Below, piece by piece: positions 1-5,620 of a stretch of 7,677 nucleotides of DNA. A program made the position numbers and the translations under genes. The notes under the pieces are model-generated. The model worked only from the letters and a program-made list of their open reading frames with translations. It had not been told where the DNA came from and did no database searches. The stretch is from positions 1-7,677 of the forward strand of contig JALVTX010000149.1 of NCBI GenBank assembly GCA_027035825.1. The letters run 5' to 3'. The stretch's first letter is position 1. Each line of letters begins with the position of its first letter. Origin of the DNA: Mariprofundaceae bacterium (lineage in GTDB: Bacteria > Pseudomonadota > Zetaproteobacteria > Mariprofundales > Mariprofundaceae).

Positions 1-1025
1 GAAATCTCGCGCGCCCGGGTGGCGAACTCCTCGTCGCTGGCATGCTTCATCTCCTCGGCGATCTGCTCGGCCTGCTTGCGGATGCGGGCCTTTTCCTCCT
101 CGCTCATCGCGTCGTTGAGCTTGAGCAGGATGTGCCGGGCATGCACCTTGTCGTAGGCGTCGCCGCGCTTCTGCGGTTCATGCCAGCGCTCGTCCGTGAC
201 CTTGAGCAGATGGAACCCGGCCGGCGAGCGAATCACGGGGCTGACCGCGCCCTTGGACAACTGGAAGACGGCGGCGAAGCGCGGCGGCAGCGAGCCGGGC
301 AGGAACCAGCCCATGTCGCCGCCACGGGCGGCTTCCGGCGCGTCCGATTCCAGCGTGGCCAGCCGCGCGAAATCCTCGCCGGCCTCGATGCGCCGGCGAA
401 TCGCCTCGATGCGCTTGCGCGCCTTCTCGACCTGCTCCGGCGTCGGATCGGGCGGCAGCTCCACCAGGATGGAAGCCAGCCGGATTTCGCGCAGCGGCTT
501 GGGATGCTCCAGGTACTTGCGGTAATACTCGCGCATCGCCTCCTCGCTCACCTGGAGGCGGGAGCGCACCTCGGCGTTGGTCAGCTTGCTGATGACGAGG
601 CGGTCGCGCAGCGTCTTCTTGTAGCGTTCCACGTCCACGCCGCGCTGTTTCAGCAGGTCGAGCAGCGAGCCGGCCGGCAGGCCGTTCTGCTCCTCGACGT
701 CGGCGATGGCCTTGGCCAGCTCCTCGTCGGAAACCGTGATGCCCTGTTTCTTCGCTTCTTGCAGCTCCACCGCCTTGTCAATCAGCGCATCCAGCGTGCG
801 CGCCTTCAGCGCGTCCATGTCCGGCAGGCGCTTCATGCCCGAGGCCTTGAGCTGCTGGACGATGGCATCGGTCTCCTCCCGCAGTTGCGAGCAGGTGATG
901 GCCTCGTTGTTGACGATGGCGGCGATGCCGTCCACCAGTTGTTCCTCCGCGCGGGCGGGGCCGACGGGCGCCAGGGCCGCGAGCAGGAGGGCCAGGCATC
1001 CCGCGATGCGTCGAAAGCTCATCAT
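1..1025 (-). CDS. surA: Periplasmic chaperone / peptidyl-prolyl isomerase SurA (C-terminus cut by window edge)
   Basis: SurA is a periplasmic chaperone that escorts unfolded outer-membrane proteins to the BAM complex. I translated this frame by hand: 341 codons are visible before the left edge. A signal peptide covers residues 1-26 (FRR n-region, Leu/Ala-rich core, ending PARA before EEQLVDGIAAIVNNEA, the typical start of mature SurA). The helical SurA N-domain spans about 27-175. The first parvulin domain spans about 178-278 (ARGGDMGWF at 233-241, SPAGFHLLKV at 267-276). A second parvulin domain begins near 293 (VHARHILLK) and is cut. Family members are around 430 residues, so roughly 90 are missing. 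The start is one of two tandem ATGs (1025 or 1022), with CGGAG at 1031-1035 giving spacings of 5 or 8 nt. It lies 60 nt downstream of lptD, the usual proteobacterial partner. Identity is secure; the choice between the tandem starts is open. Confidence 0.95.
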   Translation of the reverse strand, partial: MMSFRRIAGCLALLLAALAPVGPARAEEQLVDGIAAIVNNEAITCSQLREETDAIVQQLKASGMKRLPDMDALKARTLDALIDKAVELQEAKKQGITVSDEELAKAIADVEEQNGLPAGSLLDLLKQRGVDVERYKKTLRDRLVISKLTNAEVRSRLQVSEEAMREYYRKYLEHPKPLREIRLASILVELPPDPTPEQVEKARKRIEAIRRRIEAGEDFARLATLESDAPEAARGGDMGWFLPGSLPPRFAAVFQLSKGAVSPVIRSPAGFHLLKVTDERWHEPQKRGDAYDKVHARHILLKLNDAMSEEEKARIRKQAEQIAEEMKHASDEEFATRAREI

Positions 1026-1030
1026 CTCAT

Positions 1031-1035
1031 CTCCG
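1031..1035 (-). promoter_or_regulatory. Ribosome binding site of surA
   Basis: CGGAG on the minus strand, 5 nt from the first and 8 nt from the second of two adjacent in-frame ATGs. The longer spacing is nearer the optimum, so translation may start at the second Met (MSFRR...). This changes the protein by one residue only. Confidence 0.6.
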
Positions 1036-1085
1036 AAAGGGGGATTATTCCAATGCCAGGGCATGGTCACGTGAAACATCCGGGC

Positions 1086-3197
1086 TTATCCCTTGCCGCC
1101 GGCGCATTGTCCCACGCTACCGAGGCCGTCAATCTCGAGCAAGATGTTGGCCCCGAAGTTGCCGCCGCCGGTGGTGCCGCTCGGGCGGTTGATGCGGTAG
1201 GCGTTGACGCTCACGTGCCAGCACGGATGGTGGTAGCTGAGACCGATTTCGGCGCGCTGGGTGAACTTGCGCAGCGTGTCGTAGTTCCAGGAGGCGCTGG
1301 CGCGCCAGCGGCGGCTCACCCGCAGGCTGGCGGCGGCGCTCACCGTTTGCGTTTCGTCCGCGTAGCGGGCGTCGGTCATGTGGTAGCCAAGGCTCAGGGA
1401 GTGGCCGTCCGGCGTCCAGGCCAGCGTGGCGTTGGCCACGTCGAAGAAGCGGCCGGCGGGGTCGTACTGGCCGTCGGCGACGAGGCGCAGCGACGACCAC
1501 GGCGCGAACGTGAGATCGCCGACCAGGTTCGAGAACGGGCGCGGCGGGCGAGCCTGGATGGCGGCGTCGGTGATGCGGCGGCGGATGTTGTAGGAGGCGC
1601 CGATGCGCGCCACCAGCACGTCGCGGGCCGGCGCATCCGGTCCGTCCTTGCTCTGGAGGCGGTTGACGAGCAGCAGGCTGGCGCGGTTGACGCGCTCCAC
1701 GCGATCCTGCCCGGAGAAGCGGTTGGACGACAGCAGGTTGCCCATCGTCAGCCGGCCGAAGGCGGAATCGAAGTTCGGCATCGCGGTCTGCTCGGGGGCG
1801 TTGACCACGTCGTAGCGCAGCACCGGCTCGATGCTGTGGCGCAGCGTGCCGTCGTCACTGAAGCGCTCGAAGATGGCGCGAACCTCGGCCCCGAACTCGC
1901 CGGCGGTGAGGCGCGGCTTGCGGTCGGCGGCGAGCGGGTTCAGCCAGTAGCGGTAGTGGCGGACGCCGCCGAAGAGGCGCGCGGAGAGCCCGCCGCCATC
2001 CAGCGACCAGGGCAGCTCCAGCCACGGGTGCAGGTTCAGCCGCCAGCCATCCAGGCCGGTATTGCGCGCAAAGCGCGTCGTCTGCTGGTCGAAGTGCAGG
2101 ACGGCGGCGCCATCGGCCAGGGGAATGGCCAGCCCGCCGTCCAGGCGCGGCAGGATTTGCAGCGTGGCGGCGTTGCTGGGCTGGGTCAGATCCTGCTGGT
2201 GCATGCCCCAGAGCTGCCACCAGCCGTATTCGCCGCCGCCCGTGAGCGCGGCGCGGCTTTGCAGGAAGCGGGTGGCGCTTTCGCCGGCATCGCTGGAGAA
2301 GTCGGCCAGGTAGTCGTGGTCGGTGACGTGGTCGGCGTCCACGGAGAGGTTCATGTCCCACGGCAGCCGCCAGCCAGCCTTGGCGCGCAGGCGGCCGCGG
2401 TTGCTGGCGGTGACGCGGTCGCGCAGCCCCTCGATGCGCAGCTCCTCGCGGCCGGGCACGTCCGCGTGCCGCCATTCGAGCTCGCCCATCAGCCCGCGCG
2501 CGCTCATCCAGTGCGGCGTCAGCGTCATATCCCATCCCGGGGAGGGGGCGAGGTAGAGCGGCAGCGCCACCTCCGTGCCGCGGCGCTTGCCCGCGCCCAC
2601 GCGCGGCAGCAGCAGGCCGGACTTGCGGCGCGTGGCCTGACGCCACCAGGGCGTGTAGAGCACCGGCACGCCGCCGATGCGAAAGCGCGCGTGCCGGGCC
2701 GTGAACGTGCCTTCGCGCTGGTCGAGCACGGCGCTGGCGGCGGCCACGTCCCAGGCGGGCGCATCGGCGGGGCAGGTGGTGAAGGCGGGATGCAGGGCGC
2801 GGAAGATGAAGGCGTCCGTGCGCTCGATGCGCTCGGCCTCCAGGCGCGCGCCGCCGTTCAGCGTCACGCGGGCGTCGTGCAGCACGCCCTGCTTCGTGGA
2901 CGTGTCCAGCTCCGCCTTGTCGGCGCGAATTTCGCCCTGGGGCGAGCGGATGCGCACGTTTCCCTCGGCGGTCATGCGATGGCCCTCGGGGTCGAAATGC
3001 ACCTGGTCGGCGTGCAGCGATTCGTCGCCGCGCCGGATGTCCACGTCGCCGATGGCCGTGGCCGCGCCCTGGGCGTCGCGCACGATGCGCTGGGCGCTGA
3101 CATCCAGGTTGGCCGGGCGCGCGGGCGGCGCAAGCATCAGCCACGGGGCCAGGGCGGCGGGCAGCAGGGCGGCCCGGAGCAGTCGCAGGCGTGTCAT
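1086..3197 (-). CDS. lptD: LPS-assembly protein LptD (outer-membrane LPS translocon)
   Basis: LptD is the beta-barrel of the LptD-LptE complex, which moves lipopolysaccharide to the cell surface. The 703-residue product is shorter than E. coli LptD (784). A signal peptide covers about residues 1-29. An OstA/LptA-like periplasmic jellyroll spans about 31-135 (DVDIRRGDESLHADQVHFDP, then TAEGNVRI). Next comes the family block around TTCP at 141-143 and YTPWW at 181-185. The rest is the LptD barrel domain, containing NRFSGQDRVERVNR, typical of the family. Only three cysteines are present: Cys142 (TTCP), Cys659 (YHHPCWHV, near the end of the barrel) and Cys698 in the C-terminal tail. Cys142 and Cys659 match by position the E. 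coli Cys173-Cys725 disulfide; no Cys follows the signal peptide. ATG at 3197 lies 10 nt after the ubiG stop with no clear Shine-Dalgarno, which suggests translational coupling. surA follows. Confidence 0.95.
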   Translation of the reverse strand: MTRLRLLRAALLPAALAPWLMLAPPARPANLDVSAQRIVRDAQGAATAIGDVDIRRGDESLHADQVHFDPEGHRMTAEGNVRIRSPQGEIRADKAELDTSTKQGVLHDARVTLNGGARLEAERIERTDAFIFRALHPAFTTCPADAPAWDVAAASAVLDQREGTFTARHARFRIGGVPVLYTPWWRQATRRKSGLLLPRVGAGKRRGTEVALPLYLAPSPGWDMTLTPHWMSARGLMGELEWRHADVPGREELRIEGLRDRVTASNRGRLRAKAGWRLPWDMNLSVDADHVTDHDYLADFSSDAGESATRFLQSRAALTGGGEYGWWQLWGMHQQDLTQPSNAATLQILPRLDGGLAIPLADGAAVLHFDQQTTRFARNTGLDGWRLNLHPWLELPWSLDGGGLSARLFGGVRHYRYWLNPLAADRKPRLTAGEFGAEVRAIFERFSDDGTLRHSIEPVLRYDVVNAPEQTAMPNFDSAFGRLTMGNLLSSNRFSGQDRVERVNRASLLLVNRLQSKDGPDAPARDVLVARIGASYNIRRRITDAAIQARPPRPFSNLVGDLTFAPWSSLRLVADGQYDPAGRFFDVANATLAWTPDGHSLSLGYHMTDARYADETQTVSAAASLRVSRRWRASASWNYDTLRKFTQRAEIGLSYHHPCWHVSVNAYRINRPSGTTGGGNFGANILLEIDGLGSVGQCAGGKG

Positions 3198-3207
3198 GCG
3201 CGGCGCT

Positions 3208-3909
3208 TCACGCCTTGACGGCGTAGCCCAGGTAGTTGACGGACAGGTCGTCCGAGAGTTCGAAGGTGTCGGTGAGCAGGCGATAGCTCATGCCGCGCAC
3301 GTCGCGCGTTTCCAGCCCCGCCATGCGGCAGGCCGCGTGCATTTCGGAGGGGCGGATGAAGCTGGCGTAACGGTGCGTGCCGCGCGGCAGCCACCCCAGC
3401 ACGTATTCCGCGCCGACGATGGCCTTCAGAAAGGCCTGCGGCGTGCGGTTCAGCGTGGCGAAAAAGAAATGGCCGCCCGGCTTCAGCATGGCGGCGCAGG
3501 CCGCCACCGTGCCGGGCACGTCCGGCACATGCTCCAGCACCTCCATGCAGGTGACGATGTCGTAGGCGCCGGCATGGCGCCGGGCCCATTCCTGGGCGTC
3601 GCTTTCCTCGTAGTGCACGTCGGCGCCGCCTTGTTCCGCGTGGATGCGCGCCACGGCCAGCGCCTTGGGAGAGCGGTCAATGCCCGTGACGTGCGCCCCG
3701 CGCGCGGCCATGCCCTCGGCCAGCAGGCCGCCGCCGCAGCCCACGTCCAGCGCCCGCGCGCCCTTCAGCGGAGCATGTTCGGCAATGTAGTCCAGCCGCA
3801 GCGGGTTGATGCGGTGCAGCGGCCGGAACTTGCCGTCCGGGCTCCACCATTCTTCCGCCATTGCCTCGAACTTGCGGATTTCCTCGGGGTCGAAGTGGGC
3901 CTCGTGCAT
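3208..3909 (-). CDS. ubiG: Ubiquinone biosynthesis O-methyltransferase UbiG
   Basis: UbiG is an S-adenosylmethionine-dependent enzyme that carries out both O-methylations of ubiquinone biosynthesis (EC 2.1.1.222 and 2.1.1.64). It is a class I Rossmann methyltransferase at the inner-membrane face. The 233-residue length is normal. Visible signatures are FDPEEIRKFEAMAEEWW at 6-22, FRPLHRINPLRLDYI at 28-42 (a UbiG hallmark), SAM motif I LDVGCGGG at 54-61, the ribose-contacting acidic residue at Asp78 (GIDRS), CMEVLEHVPD at 121-130, and WLPRGTHRY..FIRPSE at 173-189. ATG at 3909 is preferred because the residues after it align with the usual UbiG N-terminus, although no good Shine-Dalgarno precedes it. 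A later Met17 would remove the conserved FDPEEI segment. It is the first gene of the apparent ubiG-lptD-surA unit and is divergent from ybjQ. Confidence 0.96.
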   Translation of the reverse strand: MHEAHFDPEEIRKFEAMAEEWWSPDGKFRPLHRINPLRLDYIAEHAPLKGARALDVGCGGGLLAEGMAARGAHVTGIDRSPKALAVARIHAEQGGADVHYEESDAQEWARRHAGAYDIVTCMEVLEHVPDVPGTVAACAAMLKPGGHFFFATLNRTPQAFLKAIVGAEYVLGWLPRGTHRYASFIRPSEMHAACRMAGLETRDVRGMSYRLLTDTFELSDDLSVNYLGYAVKA

Positions 3910-4013
3910 GGAGCGGGAGGCTGCTAGGCGGGATGGATGAAGGCAAGCGGAGATGGTGCTTGTTGGCGCTTTCTGTCAAAGTTGTCCGGTAGAAACGCAC
4001 AAGGAGGGGCGCC
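3910..4013. promoter_or_regulatory. Divergent intergenic region between ubiG and ybjQ
   Basis: These 104 nt must hold the promoters for ubiG-lptD-surA (minus) and ybjQ-cupin (plus) if neither is transcribed from further away. On the minus strand a perfect TTGACA lies at 3974-3979, but no good -10 box sits 15-18 nt downstream, so it is only a candidate. An interrupted inverted repeat is visible: GCGCTTTCT at 3966-3974 against AGAAACGC at 3991-3998, 8 paired bases with one bulged base and a 16-nt spacer. It could be an operator or a short leader hairpin. I could not identify a plus-strand promoter with confidence. Confidence 0.4.
4001..4007 (+). promoter_or_regulatory. Strong ribosome binding site of ybjQ
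   Basis: AAGGAGG, a near-perfect Shine-Dalgarno, ends 6 nt before the ATG at 4014 and fixes that start. It is the strongest ribosome binding site on the plus strand of the window. Confidence 0.85.
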
Positions 4014-4334
4014 ATGATTCTGACCACTACGCCATCCATTGAGGGACGGAGCGTGCAAGAGTACAAGGGGATTGTCGTCGGCGAGGCAATTTTGGGGGCC
4101 AATATTTTCCGCGACATGTTCGCCGGCGTTCGCGACATCGTGGGCGGCCGTTCCGGAGCCTACGAGAAGGAACTGGCCAAGGCGCGGGAGATTGCCTTCG
4201 CTGAGATGGAGGAACGAGCCTCTTTCCTGGGCGCGGATGCCGTGATCGGAGTGGATATCGACTATGAGGTTGTAGGGAAGGATGGCGGCATGATGATGGT
4301 GAGCGTCAGCGGAACGGCGGTGGTGCTGGGCTGA
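4014..4334 (+). CDS. ybjQ: YbjQ / UPF0145 family protein (putative heavy-metal-binding domain)
   Basis: A 106-residue cytoplasmic protein that matches the YbjQ family (UPF0145, formerly DUF74) over its whole length. Diagnostic stretches are TTPSIEGR at 5-12, EYKGIVVGEAILGANIFRD at 16-34, the near-invariant RDIVGGRSGAYEKEL, KAREIAFAEM, LGADAVIGVDIDYE, and the C-terminal MVSVSGTAVVL. The family folds as a small alpha/beta unit that assembles into pentamers. Databases label it heavy-metal binding from structural inference, and no biochemical role is established. There is no signal peptide, no membrane segment and no cysteine. It is the first gene of a two-gene unit with the cupin, whose start lies 2 nt after this stop codon. 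Family assignment is secure; function is unknown. Confidence 0.95.
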   Translation: MILTTTPSIEGRSVQEYKGIVVGEAILGANIFRDMFAGVRDIVGGRSGAYEKELAKAREIAFAEMEERASFLGADAVIGVDIDYEVVGKDGGMMMVSVSGTAVVLG

Positions 4335-4336
4335 TC

Positions 4337-4657
4337 GTGCTCGGGCCCGATCCGATTCGTTGGCGGGAAGAACGCGACGGGCCGCTCACCGAGGCCGCGA
4401 TGCGGGCGAAGCTGGAGGCGATGGGTTACAGGGTCTCCCGCTACGTGTATCCGCCGGGGACGCATTTCCCGCCGCACACGCACGGGGTGGACAAGGTGGA
4501 CGCCGTGCTCTCTGGCCGTTTCCGCATGAGCATGCGCGGGCGCTCGGTGGTGCTGGAGGCCGGGGACATGCTCGCGGTGCCGGCCGGCGTGGTGCACGAG
4601 GCCGAGGTGGTGGGCGACGAGCCCGTGGTGTCGCTGGACGCGGTGCGCCGGCGCTGA
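4337..4657 (+). CDS. Small single-domain cupin protein, GTG start
   Basis: A 106-residue single-domain cupin. Motif 1 reads G41-x5-H47-x-H49-x3-K53-x6-G60 and motif 2 reads G76-x5-P82-x-G84-x2-H87. Three metal-ligand histidines (47, 49, 87) are present. The position of the usual fourth ligand, Glu in G(x)5HxH(x)3-4E(x)6G, is Lys53, and the Asn ending motif 2 is Val91. I recall a subgroup of small bacterial cupins with HxH..DK, so this may be a feature of the subgroup. The start is GTG at 4337, 2 nt after the ybjQ stop and without its own Shine-Dalgarno, consistent with reinitiation after ybjQ. The N-terminal 30 residues (WREERDGPLTEAAMRAKLEAMGY) fit the subgroup as I recall it and argue against a later Met. 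The substrate is unknown. There is no signal peptide. Confidence 0.85.
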   Translation: MLGPDPIRWREERDGPLTEAAMRAKLEAMGYRVSRYVYPPGTHFPPHTHGVDKVDAVLSGRFRMSMRGRSVVLEAGDMLAVPAGVVHEAEVVGDEPVVSLDAVRRR

Positions 4658-4670
4658 AGCGGGAACGTGC

Positions 4671-5081
4671 TCAGGCGGCGTGGGCGCGCGCCTGCCGCAC
4701 CTCCCGGCTGGAAACGCCCAGCAGCGTGGCCAGCCGGCTCATGTAGCGCTCCTCGAAGTAGTCCACGTGGCCGTCCGCCTCGGCCACGGCCCAGACGTCG
4801 CTCAGGATGCTCACGAGATCGCGCCGCGAGTAGCTGGACTTGATGCGCCGCGCCCATTCGTCGAAGGCGGGTGCGTTGTCGCCGGGCTGCAACTGGCGTT
4901 CCACGCACGCCTCCACCTCGGCCGGGTCGAGCCCGAAGCGCCGGGCGACGAGATGCACGATGCGCCCGTATTCGCGCAAGTCCACCTCGTCGTCCATCTG
5001 CATCATGGTCACCATCATCCGGGTCACGATCTGCGCCAGCGACTCGCGCCCGGCATCCGTTCCATGCGTTTGCATCTGCAT
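4671..5081 (-). CDS. TerB-family (tellurite-resistance-like) protein
   Basis: A 136-residue, probably all-helical, cytoplasmic protein resembling the TerB domain. The clearest match is the C-terminal repeat ADGHVDYFEERYMSRLATLLGVS at about 102-124, an Asp-Gly-x-Val-Asp-x-x-Glu-Glu pattern. A related acidic turn, MDDEVDLREYGRI, lies at 29-41, so the two halves look like a pseudo-repeat. TerB proteins bind divalent cations through such acidic turns and are named after plasmid tellurite resistance. Lone chromosomal copies like this one, without terC, terD or terE nearby, have no proven link to tellurite. The N-terminus is Met-rich (RMMVTMMQM at 21-29). The start at 5081 is backed by a strong Shine-Dalgarno at 5087-5094. 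The gene ends 13 nt from the stop of the convergent cupin gene. Confidence 0.75.
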   Translation of the reverse strand: MQMQTHGTDAGRESLAQIVTRMMVTMMQMDDEVDLREYGRIVHLVARRFGLDPAEVEACVERQLQPGDNAPAFDEWARRIKSSYSRRDLVSILSDVWAVAEADGHVDYFEERYMSRLATLLGVSSREVRQARAHAA

Positions 5082-5086
5082 TGTTC

Positions 5087-5094
5087 ACCCTCCT
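5087..5094 (-). promoter_or_regulatory. Ribosome binding site of the terB-like gene
   Basis: AGGAGGGT on the minus strand, 5 nt before the ATG at 5081. It fixes the start and suggests that this gene is well translated independently of the upstream DUF1499 gene, whose stop is 89 nt away. Confidence 0.85.
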
Positions 5095-5170
5095 GCTGTC
5101 GGCATCGCCGCCGCGCGCGGCCATGCTCTCCTTATCGGCGAAAACGGGAGGGACTTGACCCCGATGGTTG

Positions 5171-5620
5171 CTACCGTGTGCCGGCCAGCCGCTGGCGCAG
5201 GCGGGCGATGCGCCGGGCGTTTGCGCCGAGGTCGGAATGCCCGACGCGGGAGGCCGAGCGAACGTGGACGATGCCGGAGGCCGCATCGCGCCGCGCCTCG
5301 AAATCGTCCACGAAGCCGAACAGGGGCGAGCGAAACTCGGCTTGAAGGTAGTGGCCATCATCGCGAATGATGCGCCCGCCTGCTTCCTCGACGGCGCGGA
5401 CAAGCGCATCCCACGTCACGCGCCCGAGGGGCGTCACCGCATGTTTTGCATCCGTGCCGGGCTCGCTGGATGCGCAGTTGGGCGAGGCGGGGCAGGCGGC
5501 CAGCCGGCCGTCCACCAGCCCTGCCCGGGGCGCCATGCCCCGGCTCTTGGCCGCGGCCATTGCAAGCCCCAGGATGATGAGCAGCGCCACCGTGGAGATG
5601 CCGATGGCGGTGAGTTTCAC
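5171..5620 (-). CDS. Membrane-anchored DUF1499 protein, GTG start
   Basis: A 149-residue protein: one N-terminal hydrophobic helix (about 4-24, IGISTVALLIILGLAMAAA) followed by a DUF1499 domain. The domain is recognised from CPASPNCASS at 43-52, YLQAEFRSPLFGFVDDFE at 91-108, and VRSASRVGHSDLGANARRI at 120-138, all typical of the family. Cys43 and Cys49 lie in the CPxSPNC motif. The helix could be a signal anchor placing the domain in the periplasm; there is no lipobox, so it is not a lipoprotein. The start is GTG at 5620: no ATG lies between it and the upstream in-frame stop, and a later start would remove the helix. No Shine-Dalgarno is evident. The function of DUF1499 is not known. It sits between the low-GC membrane-protein gene (70 nt upstream) and the terB-like gene (89 nt downstream), all on the same strand. 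Confidence 0.85.
   Translation of the reverse strand: MKLTAIGISTVALLIILGLAMAAAKSRGMAPRAGLVDGRLAACPASPNCASSEPGTDAKHAVTPLGRVTWDALVRAVEEAGGRIIRDDGHYLQAEFRSPLFGFVDDFEARRDAASGIVHVRSASRVGHSDLGANARRIARLRQRLAGTR

Noticed and set aside
996..1007. Possible lipobox IAGC at residues 7-10 of SurA
   Set aside because: The Cys precedes the hydrophobic core instead of following it, and a normal signal-peptidase I site follows at PARA. SurA is soluble.
1020..1030. Mini-frame ATG-AGA-TGA overlapping the surA start
   Set aside because: The CGGAG lies directly against this ATG with no spacing, so ribosomes would use the in-frame ATGs 5 or 8 nt away. The overlap is probably accidental.
1048..1066. Inverted repeat ATGCC-AG-GGCAT between lptD and surA as a terminator
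   Set aside because: The stem is 5 bp with a 2-nt loop and no T-run; a hairpin this tight is unlikely. Read-through into surA is expected.
1040..1070. A surA promoter with AATAAT as -10 and GTGACC as -35
   Set aside because: The spacer is only 15 nt and the -35 match is 4 of 6. This is too weak to claim; surA can be served from upstream.
42..3218. A 1058-codon open frame on the plus strand antisense to surA and lptD
   Set aside because: It is the mirror of two well-identified genes in very GC-rich DNA, where stop codons are rare in the opposite frame. Its product is low-complexity Ala/Arg/Gly/Gln with no recognisable domain, and no ribosome binding site was noted.
2677..3927. A 416-codon plus-strand frame antisense to lptD and ubiG
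   Set aside because: It crosses two secure genes on the other strand and its product is biased Arg/Ala/Ser without motifs. It is a composition artefact.
5110..5121. 12-base perfect palindrome GCCGCGCGCGGC between the DUF1499 and terB-like genes
   Set aside because: It is a self-complementary GC run with no loop and no T-tract, and is expected by chance in this composition.
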